Assembly: GCA_003439945.1 (NCBI GenBank)
Contig: QVRM01006051.1
Coordinates: 1 to 64,000, forward strand
Source: Dermanyssus gallinae
Lineage: Eukaryota; Arthropoda; Arachnida; Mesostigmata; Dermanyssidae
Direction of reading: 5' to 3'
Length of the DNA: 64,000 nucleotides
The position numbers and the translations under genes were made by a program. The notes under the pieces are model-generated. The model saw only the letters and a program-made list of their open reading frames with translations. It was not told where the DNA came from and ran no database searches. Of the stretch, positions 1-9,871 are shown in pieces (positions within the stretch are counted from its first letter, which is position 1; each line of letters opens with the position of its first letter).

Positions 1-627
1 GTGAATGAACGAGCCAGTCTACCTGTTACTGCCAGTTACTGCAGCAACAGCGACTGCACCAGCAGCAGCAGCAGCAACATCGCCTGCGGCGGCTGGACGC
101 CGCACTGGCGCTTTGGTTGGCGCGCACGCGGTGGTACCGCTGTTGTCCTTTCTCCTCTGGCGGCGAATGAACCTACGGACGCACGGACGGACAGAGAGAC
201 AGGCAAATAGACAGACAGACAGAGAGACGCATGAACGGAGAGACATATGGATCTATAGTTTAGACCGTCGTGAGACAGACGGTTAGTTTTACCCTACCGT
301 TTGTGTTTGTTATGCTGATGGTAATCCTGCTTAGTACGAGACGAACCTGTAGGCTTAGACAATTGGTTTCGTGTTTGATTGAAAAATCAGAGGCACTAAA
401 CGACCATCTAATGGATTATGACTGAACGCCTCCGAGGTAAAATCCAATTCAGAGTCCATAACATTAGCATCTGGAATGTATATTGTTTATTCTATAGTTG
501 TGTGAGTGCATAACTGAACAATATGAGCAAATTGAAATGAAGTAGTGAGAGCTTCATATAGGTTTTCAATCTTGAATGCAACGTCCCGGATGCAAGACAG
601 TCTGCATATACGACAGATTTCTGCCTA

Positions 628-1190
628 GCAAACGACTGACCGATTTATGCACTAAAGAACTGACCGAATAAGAGACCGACCGATTGATGCACTGAAGAAT
701 CGACCGATTGATGCACTAAAGAATTGATCGAATAAGAGACTGACTGACTGACTGGAGAAGGGACCGACCGACTGAAAATAAAACTGACGGACTGGATAAG
801 GGACCGACCGATTGCGTATAGAGTCAACCGACTGACCAACCGAATAGAGGACCGATCGACTGAAAAAGCAAAACGACCGTCTGATAATGAGACCGGCCGA
901 CCGACTGCAAATAGAACTGACGGACTGGATAAGGGACCGATCAACTGGATAAAAAGTCCGAATTGACCGAATAAAGGACCGACCGACTGAGAAAGTCAAC
1001 CGTCCGTCGGAAGAAGGGTCGGACCGACCGACCGACTGAAAATAGGACTGACGGACTGGAAAAAGGATCGACCGACTAAAAATAGGACTGACGGACTGGA
1101 TAAAGGACCGACCGACCGACCGACTGAAAATAGGACTGACGGACTGGATAAAAGACCGACCGACTGAATAACTGAAAACAGACACACTGA
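628..1190. repeat. GACCGACTGA-type minisatellite with 40-48 bp higher-order unit
   Basis: The tract is built of GACC/GACT tetramers with a recurring core GACTGAAAATAGGACTGACG. Copies of the core start near 768, 900, 1034, 1074 and 1122; the last three are spaced 40 and 48 bp apart. The minus-strand frame reads as an SVGRSFIQSVSPIFSRS-type repeat, which I take as a by-product and not a protein. Confidence 0.8.
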
Positions 1191-1315
1191 TTGACGGACC
1201 GTTCGACGAACACCTGGCCACTGAGTAAGCTCGCCTATTTAGTTACTTTACTGTCGGTCAGTGTCCCGTCTGGCCCAGCCGCCACCGCCGCCGTCGCCGC
1301 CAACGTTCGCTGCTG

Positions 1316-1350
1316 TCAAAACGACGACGACGACGACGACGACCGCGTCG
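1316..1350. repeat. (CGA)n trinucleotide run
   Basis: About eight consecutive ACG/CGA triplets followed by a GGC-rich stretch. A second shorter CGA run lies at about 1938-1962. Confidence 0.8.
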
Positions 1351-1546
1351 TCGGGGGCGGCTGCGGTGGCGGTGGCGGCGGCTGCAGCCAGTTCACCAGC
1401 GCGCCAATCCGCCTCTCCGTCTGTCCGTTTGTCCGCCTGTCCGCCTTTTGTTCTCGCGCGACAGTCTGACTGACTGACGGACGGTCTTGTGTGACGACGA
1501 TCCGTCTGTATGTCTTTGTGCCCTCTCTCATGCGAGCACATGGCCA

Positions 1547-1603
1547 CCATCACCACCACCACCAGCAACGACCACCACCAGCAACAGCAGCAGCAGTAGT
1601 AAT
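1547..1603. repeat. CAC/CAG compound trinucleotide repeat
   Basis: A run of CAC triplets passes into CAGCAA and CAGCAG triplets. It belongs to the trinucleotide-rich flank upstream of the phosphate transporter gene. Confidence 0.7.
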
Positions 1604-2293
1604 GCCAACAGTGGTTCTGCCGCCATTCCCGCCAACAACCACCAACCAGACACAGCAAACAGCTCTCGACTATTCCTACTACTACTACGACTACTTACTA
1701 ATACAAGTTGCATTTGTACAAACTATTTCTTACTTTACCTACTACTAACGTAGGTCTACATGCTGCTCCTACTGCTGCTACTGCATCTGATATGACTACG
1801 GCTCCTATGCCTGCTACGGCTGGTTTGTGACCGCGACGATCGATCGACGACGACGACGACAGCGAGTGCCGCTCAGTAGTACCACGACTTCAATCAACTG
1901 GACTTGGACCACAGAGGGTAACAACCAACACAGTGGCGAAGACGACAACGACGACGACGACGATTTGCCTAGTAGCAAGGCCACAGTAATAGCAGCAGCA
2001 AAAACAACAGCGGCTGCTACAGCAGAAACAAAAACCGCCATCATCACCACCACGCTGTAACCTTCTACAGTGTGCCATTCTGCCAGTGACGTCTCTCTCT
2101 CTCTCTGTCTCGGAGTGTCACTTTGCCGGCTCGATTTGCTGCCGAAGGATGCTCGACGCCTGCCAAAGTCAATTGTAGCTGTCTAAAGAAGTGTCACTGT
2201 CGCTGCGCTCTCCCTCACAAAATTTGTTGATACGGCAACCACTTCTACCAGCACGAAACATATTGGCCACCTTGGTCCAGGTAGTTGCTTCAA

Positions 2294-2370
2294 ACCTCGC
2301 ACACCTGCAGCACACTTCGGACCTCGCACACCTGCAGCACACTTCGGACCTCGCACACCTGCAGCAGAAC
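2294..2370. repeat. 27-bp direct repeat, three copies
   Basis: Units begin at 2294, 2321 and 2348 with the core ACCTCGCACACCTGCAGCAC. The first two are identical over 27 bp and the third diverges after CAGCAG. The period is a multiple of three, so one plus-strand frame reads LAHLQHTSD repeated, but no larger protein context supports coding. Confidence 0.9.
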
Positions 2371-2870
2371 TTTAGGACAGCAACAACTCAAAGCAGGCTA
2401 CCACACGACCACCACCACCAGGTTGGCCTAACCGCCGTTGAGTCAACGCAGTGATCCACCAGTGTTCTGCAGGTTCGCCGACGAACGTGTTGTGACGCCT
2501 CCCTAACACCCATCGTTCGCACGATGCATACGATGTTGGCCGGTACTACAGTTACGAGTGACAGAACTTTAATTCGTAGTTCATGATCATGGTAAGGACA
2601 GGACAACAGCAATAGGCTACTGCTACTGATCTGCGCTGTGTGCACGATAGTGTCAACAAAGTACCCTAGCGCAAGTACCTACCCTTGCCCCGTTGGTACT
2701 CAGTTAGTACTGAGTGTATCAGAATTTATCATCAGAAAAGATCACTCACATCTGTTTCGACAGCTGCTGTTCGAATTTGGCCAGCTTTGTGCCGCGCAAA
2801 GTGTGGCGGTCTGTCGGTAGCGGTCGACTAGCACAGGACGACGCGTGAAACAGGCAGGCCACCGACTATC

Positions 2871-4409
2871 ATGGATCTGTTGAGTACGACCTTGACTCCG
2901 CCGGACCTGGCAGTGGTCAACGACACGTCGCCGCTACTCTGGATACTCATCGTGGGCTTTATCGTGGCGTTCTTTTTGGCGTTCGGCGTCGGAGCGAACG
3001 ATGTCGCCAATTCGTTCGGAACGTCGGTCGGTGCCAAGGTGCTCACCCTGAGGCAGGCCTGCATCCTGGCGACGATCTTCGAAACTCTGGGCGCGGTTCT
3101 CATCGGGTACAAGGTTTCCGATACGGTGCGGAAAGGCATTTTTGACGTCGACATCTACCGAGATGACGAGAAGACGCTCATGCTCGGCTGTCTCTCTGCG
3201 CTGCTCGGATCCGCCTTATGGAATATCTTGGCGACGTTTCTGGCGCTGCCCATCTCCGGCACACACTCGATCGTCGGCGCGATGGCGGGCTTCACTGTGG
3301 TCGCTCGAGGCTTCGGAAGTATCAACTGGCTGGGCCTGGTCAAGATCGTCTCGTCCTGGTTTGTGTCGCCCGTGCTGAGTGGGGCGATATCCGCCGTCGT
3401 ATTTCTGGTGATACTGAAGTTCGTGCTCGAAGCGTCGAACCCGCTCCGCAACGGGCTTCTGTTGCTGCCGTTCTTCTATTTCGGCACGCTGTTCGTCAAC
3501 CTGTTCAGCGTACTGCTCGACGGGCCCCACGTGCTGAAATTTGATTTGATACCGATCTGGGGCGGATTCCTCATCTCGGCCACCGTTTCGCTGGCGGCCG
3601 CCATTTTCGTGTGGTTCTTCCTCGTTCCGCGGTTAAAGGCGTCGATCGACGGTGACACCGGCAGCAGCAACAGCATCAAGAAGGCGTCAGCCCAACGCGT
3701 ATTTCATCTGCACTACCCCCACCGAGACGTCCGGCCAAGCAGCAACGTGACCAGCATAGCTGCCGTCGCCAACAACCGCGAATGTCACGTCAATGTGGGC
3801 TTCGAGGACAGCAGCGAGGCGGGTTCGGGCGTCAAGTGCGCCGCGGTCATGTCGCGGAACGACGCGAACGCGGCCAGCGTCGACGCGCTCACCGATGAGC
3901 CGAAAGTCAACCAGCTGTTCTCGTTCCTGCAGGTGCTGACGGCGATCTTCGGCTCGTTCGCGCACGGCGGCAATGACGTGTCGAACGCCATTGGCCCGCT
4001 GGTGTCGCTGTGGCTCATCTACCACGAGGGCAGCGTGGCGCAGAAAACCGAGACGCCGCTCGGCATCCTGCTGTTCGGCGGGTTCGGTATCTGCGTCGGC
4101 CTTTGGCTGTACGGCCAGAAGGTGATTCGAACGGTGGGCGAGAGCCTGACGAAGATCTCGCCGTCGAACGGCTTCAGCATCGAGATCGGGGCCGCGACCA
4201 CCGTCCTAATGGCGTCGAAGATCGGCCTGCCCATCTCGACGACACACTGCAAGGTGGGCTCGATCGTCAGCGTCGGCTTCTTCAACAAGACGTCGGGCGG
4301 CGTCAACTGGAGTCTGTTTAAAGGCATCCTTGCCGCGTGGGTGTTCACATTACCCATAACGGCCGGACTGTCCGCTTTCATCATGTTCATCCTGCAGAGC
4401 GTTGTATAG
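2871..4409 (+). CDS. SLC20A: PiT-family sodium-dependent inorganic phosphate transporter (SLC20)
   Basis: The 512-residue product belongs to the PiT/SLC20 family, whose members carry inorganic phosphate into cells with sodium (protons in microbes) across the plasma membrane. Both family signatures are visible: GANDVANSFGTSVG near residues 41-54 and GGNDVSNAIGP near 366-376. The paired half-repeat motifs LPISGTHSIVG (126-136) and LPISTTHCKVG (453-463) are also present. Many hydrophobic segments flank a hydrophilic cytoplasmic loop at about 255-345, which is shorter than the loop of vertebrate PiT1/PiT2 (total about 650-680 residues). The ATG has A at -3 and G at +4. The whole CDS is one exon with GC-rich third positions, unlike the surrounding AT-rich repeats. 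Annotation as a functional transporter is firm; the choice between vertebrate paralogue names is not. Confidence 0.97.
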   Translation: MDLLSTTLTPPDLAVVNDTSPLLWILIVGFIVAFFLAFGVGANDVANSFGTSVGAKVLTLRQACILATIFETLGAVLIGYKVSDTVRKGIFDVDIYRDDEKTLMLGCLSALLGSALWNILATFLALPISGTHSIVGAMAGFTVVARGFGSINWLGLVKIVSSWFVSPVLSGAISAVVFLVILKFVLEASNPLRNGLLLLPFFYFGTLFVNLFSVLLDGPHVLKFDLIPIWGGFLISATVSLAAAIFVWFFLVPRLKASIDGDTGSSNSIKKASAQRVFHLHYPHRDVRPSSNVTSIAAVANNRECHVNVGFEDSSEAGSGVKCAAVMSRNDANAASVDALTDEPKVNQLFSFLQVLTAIFGSFAHGGNDVSNAIGPLVSLWLIYHEGSVAQKTETPLGILLFGGFGICVGLWLYGQKVIRTVGESLTKISPSNGFSIEIGAATTVLMASKIGLPISTTHCKVGSIVSVGFFNKTSGGVNWSLFKGILAAWVFTLPITAGLSAFIMFILQSVV

Positions 4410-5815
4410 TCGTAAGCCCGGGCATACGTGCACGTGAATATCTCGACCGAAACGCTCCCGAAACGCGGTTGAGTGGAATTATTCAGCCGCGCATATAAGA
4501 GGCCGTCCGACTGGCCATAGCTGGACTCTCGCCATCGAACTGTCTTCTAGCACTGAAAGTCCAATCAGCTTTCTGAACTGACAGTTATGCAGATTTCTGG
4601 TAATCGTGTTTCGGCCAGTGCTTAACAACAACAGACCTAGTACTATTATTTATTTTGTTCACTATTGAAATGCAGTCACAAGTGAGAGGTGTGAGTTGTT
4701 AACTTGTACTATTTGTTGTAGGAAAATGATTCGCCTGTTTGCCTTTGTTGATGTAAAATTTGCTATAATTATTAGCGTTAAAATGATCACTGTTGCCAAC
4801 ACTACAATTTGCGAGGCGAGAGATTACCTATCGTTGAGTTCTCGCTTCTCGACCACGTATGCGGTGAGGATTTACGATCAACGAATACAGGCGAAAAATT
4901 GCTATTTGTATTGCTGATATTGACGTCGTCGGCAAAGGATGCCGAGAACTGTACTTACTCTACTAGGCACTTATGTGATTATAGTTGCATCTGCCTGCCA
5001 CTGTGAAGGCTCATCGAGGTGCGCAGAAAAGCAGCGACGGTAACGAATTCGGTCGCTAGGATTCGACCCTTATTTATTTGGTTCTAAGGACTGCTAGAAC
5101 TTCAACAACGTGATACGTTTCATACATACACAAATAAGTGTACAACGGGACGGCGAACACATCCGTGTTTGAGCTCCGGCCAGCTGTAACTGTACTAATG
5201 ATATCTTCTGAACAGCTGATAGGAGACGCCATCTCATCATAATCGTCAAACGCGAATGTAGGCCTGGCTGCAATGCTGCCTGTATCACGGAATCAGAAAA
5301 AAACACCATTATTGAATCATGGCAACGATCCGTCGAAGACTGTCGGAACGAGCCACAACAACCGCATCATCAACAACAACAATAACAATTATAGCAGCCA
5401 GACACAAGAGCCAAATAACAACCAGTAGCCGACGTAATCATTAATAATTTATACGGCTCGATTCTGTTCTATGACCATGAAGCCTGTTGGGCCTATGCGT
5501 TGCGTACGTCATAATCTGCTGGCCGATCAATGCGGCACATCGAGGAATGCATCATGCGTTAAGCAGTCTGTTACTTGATCGGTTAGCTGTAGTTACGAAG
5601 TTCATTCACAGGCCAACCAGATAGTCAACCAGCAGTCGCCTAGCCCCCGAATCCAATCAAGATTGGCGTCAACACCGTCATGTTATCGTGGTCACGGTCA
5701 TGTTACGCTTGGCGGCTCGACGACAGCGTCCATTGCCCAGCATTGCTGGCGTACGAACACCGCATCATCAATCGAAATGAATGAAGTCAGTCATCGACAC
5801 CCTATACACAGAGAC
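4410..5815. other. 3' flank of the PiT gene; no further gene recognised
   Basis: This stretch probably contains the 3' untranslated region. I see no clear AATAAA signal close to the stop codon, and the short reading frames show no recognisable domain. A (CAA)n/(AAC)n-rich patch lies at about 5335-5430. Confidence 0.4.
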
Positions 5816-5827
5816 GTATATATATAC

Positions 5828-5870
<43 letters not shown>
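5816..5870. repeat. (TA)n microsatellite
   Basis: About 55 bp of TA dinucleotides with one ACAGA interruption. Confidence 0.95.
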
Positions 5871-5873
<3 letters not shown>

Positions 5874-6065
5874 GGGTACCGCGCACTGCTTTAAACAGGC
5901 GCCAGTGGGAGAAAACGATCGGATAGAACAGTCAGCGATACTGCAGGCCATGCAAACGAACTAATCAACATTTCTTTGTTGAACACAGTTGCAACGTTCC
6001 ATAGATCAAGCGATCAAGCCGTAAACAAACGCAGGTTCGCCTGGCATCTACTAATTTGGGTATAA

Positions 6066-6110
<45 letters not shown>

Positions 6111-6346
6111 TACATAGCATGTGATATAATTATCTAGGACGAAAATAAGCCAAACACAAGTATATGATCATATCATGTTAAGGCTACATAAGCAAAACCC
6201 GGCTATCAACGTGTCCTTGCGTACAAAGATATTAGCGCAGCCTCTTTAATCTAAAACAGATATATCTATATATAATTTTAGTCTAGACATGACACAGGTT
6301 ACAACAACTACATGTGTATACAATTAACTTAATTGTATACCGGGAT

Positions 6347-6392
<46 letters not shown>

Positions 6393-6669
6393 GCATATGC
6401 TTGAAGCTGGTGCTTTTGTATAGCCAAGTTCGGAGCATACTACTTAAACCGCAGAGCGGTGCCAAGCGGATATGTTTCGTCTGTACATAGAAACTATATA
6501 GAGCAAAAAATTACAAAAGCTAACGTAGATGCGTATTTTGTATAAAGAACAAATATGAATGCCCGTAGTGGAATGGTCACTACGCGAGATGATAAGTATC
6601 ATTCACGAAATTAAATGATCAATCAAATGGTACATCTCAGGTGTTTTTACTCGCAAGTTAGAACAAATT

Positions 6670-6705
<36 letters not shown>

Positions 6706-7365
6706 TGGAAGACGGCTGTCTTAGGCAGGTTGTCGAGAACAATAAAAGCGTTGTCCTACCTTGCCTGTTGGAAGTGTCCCCTTGCCGAACGGCAAAGGTG
6801 GACCAACGGCTGTGGCAAAATGACCATGCGAAAATTCAAACGTGACGTCGTCTCTCTGCTCCCTCGTTCTCGCGATGATTGCATGTGATAGCAGTAGCAT
6901 GACAAAAAGGTGCAGTTGCAGCTCAAAATGCTGAAAGCGCTGTAAAACAACTGAGCCTTCCCTAGAAGACCCACCAGCGAACATTTTTGCGTGGCCAACC
7001 GCTACACAAAGCGTAGAAGAAAGAACAAAAGTAAAACGATAGATGTGTACGTATACATACGTATAGATCTAGGGCTAGATGTAGGTTGGCAGATTGTAGG
7101 CTGACTAGTTACGTCCATGCTGCGTTCGTTCGTCAGTCCGTCCGGGCGCCGACCAGCCGTCTCAGTTATCGAAGCCACCGTAGGTAGCAGCGGCTGGAGA
7201 TGGAGAAGCAGCAACATGGACTCGGCGTCGACGAAACCGAGACCGATCAGATGACACCCACCACCGTTGAGGCGTCCTCACGGTCGATAATCGGATCGAG
7301 AGATCGTTCAGTTCGGCTTGGATCGGCTACCAAATCATCTGCCATTCTCTCATCTCTGTATTGGG

Positions 7366-7366
<1 letters not shown>
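5871..7366. other. Intergenic, microsatellite-rich, no gene recognised
   Basis: It contains three (TA)n tracts (6074-6113, 6348-6390, 6673-6703) and a short palindrome. None of the reading frames has a recognisable domain. Confidence 0.5.
6316..6340. repeat. 25-bp near-perfect palindrome
   Basis: GTATACAATTAA and its exact reverse complement are separated by a single C. It lies 8 bp before a (TA)n tract. Confidence 0.85.
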
Positions 7367-7401
<35 letters not shown>

Positions 7402-7409
7402 ATATATAC
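7367..7409. repeat. (TA)n microsatellite
   Basis: TA dinucleotides, interrupted once by TGTG. Confidence 0.9.
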
Positions 7410-7622
7410 GCTGGCTTATGATGGCGTTTGCGCATGCGTCAACTACTAGTCAGAGCGGCAGGCAGGCAAACATGTCAATCCGTTTTCCTTTGAAAACGTT
7501 ACGCTATATTGCCTATTTTGGATGCAATATTCGATCTCTGTTCATACGTACAGCAAAGTTTGGAATCAACTGTTACAAGATACAAATATATTGTTTGTTG
7601 TAGCAGTAACTTTGCATTTTAA

Positions 7623-7623
<1 letters not shown>

Positions 7624-7667
<44 letters not shown>
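7624..7667. repeat. (AAT)n microsatellite at the 5' edge of a retrotransposon fragment
   Basis: About 14 AAT triplets directly abut the truncated 5' end of the retrotransposon that follows. The same triplet forms the tract at the element's other end (9041-9135). Confidence 0.95.
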
Positions 7668-7668
<1 letters not shown>

Positions 7669-7669
7669 T

Positions 7670-9045
7670 CAGGATTATCTAGAGACAGATCTCTTGTAAC
7701 TCAGGATAACCTAGATGTTCTAGGTTCTCCTGTAATGCCGAAGGAATCCACGCGCTCTTGATGCCAAACGAGAGACCCTGGTAAAGATTCGCCCACGACT
7801 GACAAGTATGCACCCGCAGGTGGCTCTGTGCCTTTGGAGACACAGTCTTGGTTCACCAAGATTTGTCTACCTGCTACGAACTTGCCAGACTCTAAAACAC
7901 ATGGAAGGCCTCGCAGCCTACGACGAGACCACCAGAGACATTCTAAGCGAAATACTAAACATTGACTTAGAAGGAAACACGTGGAACAGAGCTAGCCTTC
8001 CTATCGGAAACGGAGGCCTTGGAATAAGAAGAGCCACAGATCTAGCTGCAGTGTGCTATGCTGCATCCCTGAATCAATTTAGCTTCCTGGCGGAATCACT
8101 CATTGACGAGGAAGCAAAGATTGAACTGCAAAAGGCAGCAATAGTGGCGGATACCACAGTCAGAAGTCAACTCGACCCCGGCCCTCTGAGAGAACACGTG
8201 AGTCAAAATCTTCTCGACGCTTGCAAAACTAAGAAGTCCGCACGAGATATAACAGATAGCCTAACATCAGCAAGAGAGCGTGCCGTCTTTCTAGCGGCTC
8301 AACATCCCTTCAGCGGGGGCTGGCTTCAAGCGCTGCCCTCCTGTCAGCTTGGCACCATGCTGGACCCAAACTGTTTCCGCATGGTGTCAGCCCTTAGAAT
8401 AGGCGCCCCCGTCTGCCAGCCCTTCTCATGTCTGCGATGCGGCCAACCTGTTGACTCTGACGGGTTACACCCGTTAAGCTGTCTGAAAAGTTCCGGCAGA
8501 ATTACAAGACACGCTGAACTTAACGCCATAGTTAGAAGAGCTCTTAGAAGGGCAGGGATACCATCTACACCGGAGCCGAATGGCCTTAATGGCAGTAGTG
8601 AGCTGCGGCCTGACGGGGTCACCATCCCGTTGTGGTCACACGGAAAAAGCCTTGTATGGGATGTAACGGTTTCATGCACGGCGGCCTTATCGTATTTACA
8701 CCACAGCGCCGTTGAGTCGGGATGGGTAGCCGAGCGCGCGGATTCTGAAAAACGAAGGAAGTATCTCGAGCTATCTAGAAGCTACCACTTTGTACCCATT
8801 ACATTAGAGACGCTTGGCCCCATCAGCTCAGGTACAGCGAAAATCCTAAAAGATATCGGAAAACGCATAGCAGAAGTTACGGGCGATCGACGCGAGGCCA
8901 TGTTTCTGAGACAGATGATGTCTTTGGCCGTTTGTAGAGGAAATGTGGCTTCCATCATAGGCGCCATGAATTGATAGAAAGCGACCGGAGCAGGATAAAC
9001 CTGGCATAAACGTTCATACCTCACAATTGTAATAACTGAATGATA
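7670..9045 (+). mobile_element. 5'-truncated non-LTR retrotransposon with restriction-like endonuclease (R2/R4 group)
   Basis: A fragment covering the end of the reverse transcriptase, a zinc-finger region and an endonuclease sits between two (AAT)n arrays. Gene order and motifs fit the restriction-like-endonuclease group of non-LTR elements, which includes R2, R4 and Dong. Dong is known to insert in TAA repeats, which agrees with the flanks here. The clade assignment is inferred, not tested by phylogeny. Confidence 0.75.
7736..8974 (+). pseudogene. C-terminal part of a retrotransposon polyprotein: RT thumb, CCHC finger, PD-(D/E)XK-like endonuclease
   Basis: The frame is open from 7736 to the TGA/TAG region at 8974; the first ATG is at 7808. 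With that ATG as residue 1, a reverse transcriptase C-terminal segment (HPQVALCLWRHSLGSPRF, then YLLRT) is followed by LPIGNGGLGIR at 65-74, a finger C208-X2-C211-X9-H221-X3-C225, and the endonuclease signature RPDG (267-270) ... WDVTV (284-288). Asp269 and Asp285 lie 15 residues apart. The palm with its catalytic YADD is missing, and the frame shifts just upstream of 7736 (a GSPVMPKE-type segment is in another frame). It is therefore a dead remnant, although this part is uninterrupted. Confidence 0.8.
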
Positions 9046-9062
9046 ATAAATAATAATAAAAA

Positions 9063-9135
<73 letters not shown>
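9041..9135. repeat. (AAT)n microsatellite forming the 3' tail of the retrotransposon fragment
   Basis: About 90 bp of nearly pure AAT triplets begin about 65 bp after the stop codon, as in non-LTR elements that end in a simple repeat. Confidence 0.95.
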
Positions 9136-9580
9136 TACAATTTGGACACTTTAGCGATCGTTCCACAGAGCGAAAACGTGCAAAGACCGCTGAAGCGTCT
9201 GGCAGCTCAGTGCATAGTATTTAGTGCCGGCAACGACATTTATCGTCAACTTAATGAAATCCTGGGGTCGAACATACCAGGTGATGACAGCCATGCATAA
9301 TGCATCTTGTCTACACGTGCTGACTAGTGTATGCCATTCCGTCCCAAACATCTTTGGCGAGGTACACATCTAACTGCGCTAACTCTGCCAAGGACTCGGT
9401 TACTTTTCCCTGCCACTCCACCAAAAGTTGCTAAAGTGGTCCTGTAATAGGTGGCCTAAAAATGACTCTGATTGTTCCCACTGTCTGTCCGCAACTCGCT
9501 AGCAGACACACGAAGCGTTTTTTGTCGTTAATTGCTAAAATCATATAATATAAGCGAGGAGCTGTTTTGATTATTTTAAC

Positions 9581-9584
<4 letters not shown>
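9136..9584. other. Intergenic, no gene recognised
   Basis: Unique-looking sequence with only short reading frames on both strands. Confidence 0.4.

Positions 9585-9617
<33 letters not shown>
9585..9617. repeat. (TA)n microsatellite abutting a transposon end
   Basis: TA run immediately followed by CAGGGTG, the terminus of the Tc1/mariner-like family in this window. Confidence 0.9.
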
Positions 9618-9620
<3 letters not shown>

Positions 9621-9720
9621 GGTGTATGGAAATTGTTAAATAATGGACAGTAAGAATTGTAGAGCTCGTTAAAGAAAATATTTTTGCAGTGAAAATGCAG
9701 TTCCGTGAATAAACCAGGTA
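9618..9720 (+). mobile_element. Solo end of a Tc1/mariner-like element
   Basis: CAGGGTGTATGGAAATTG after a TA is followed by GTAGAGCTCGTTAAAG and AATATTTTTGC. The same succession occurs at the elements starting at 15943 and 47708. Only about 100 bp is recognisable before unrelated (TA)n-rich sequence begins. Confidence 0.65.
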
Positions 9721-9774
9721 AAAAAAACTATATTTATGTACATATGTACATTTGTATTCTTAATAAATTTTAAA

Positions 9775-9775
9775 G

Positions 9776-9807
<32 letters not shown>

Positions 9808-9829
9808 AAGATACAAACATGTACATATG

Positions 9830-9869
<40 letters not shown>
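9775..9869. repeat. Two (TA)n tracts separated by 26 bp
   Basis: TA tracts at 9775-9804 and 9831-9869. The apparent tyrosine/isoleucine-rich reading frames over them are artefacts. Confidence 0.9.

Positions 9870-9871
<2 letters not shown>

Larger units (their letters stand above)
1..2870. other. Repeat-rich, GC-biased 5' flank of the phosphate transporter gene
   Basis: No protein-coding gene is recognised here. The stretch holds CAG runs (about 60-80), degenerate GACA/GACG runs (about 175-235), a GACCGACTGA minisatellite, CGA, CAC and CAG trinucleotide runs, and a 27-bp triplication. Every long reading frame in it is a translation of these simple repeats. Because it ends at the PiT start codon, it probably includes promoter and 5' untranslated sequence; a possible 3' splice site (TTTCGACAG near 2755-2763) precedes the coding exon. 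The regulatory role is inferred from position only. Confidence 0.45.

Noticed and set aside
5..2078. Several 60-190 codon frames upstream of the PiT gene
   Set aside because: All consist of trinucleotide or minisatellite translations with no domain, and overlapping frames exist on both strands.
4494..4499. TATAAG box downstream of the PiT stop codon
   Set aside because: No coding sequence with recognisable features follows, and TATA-like words are common in this AT-rich DNA.
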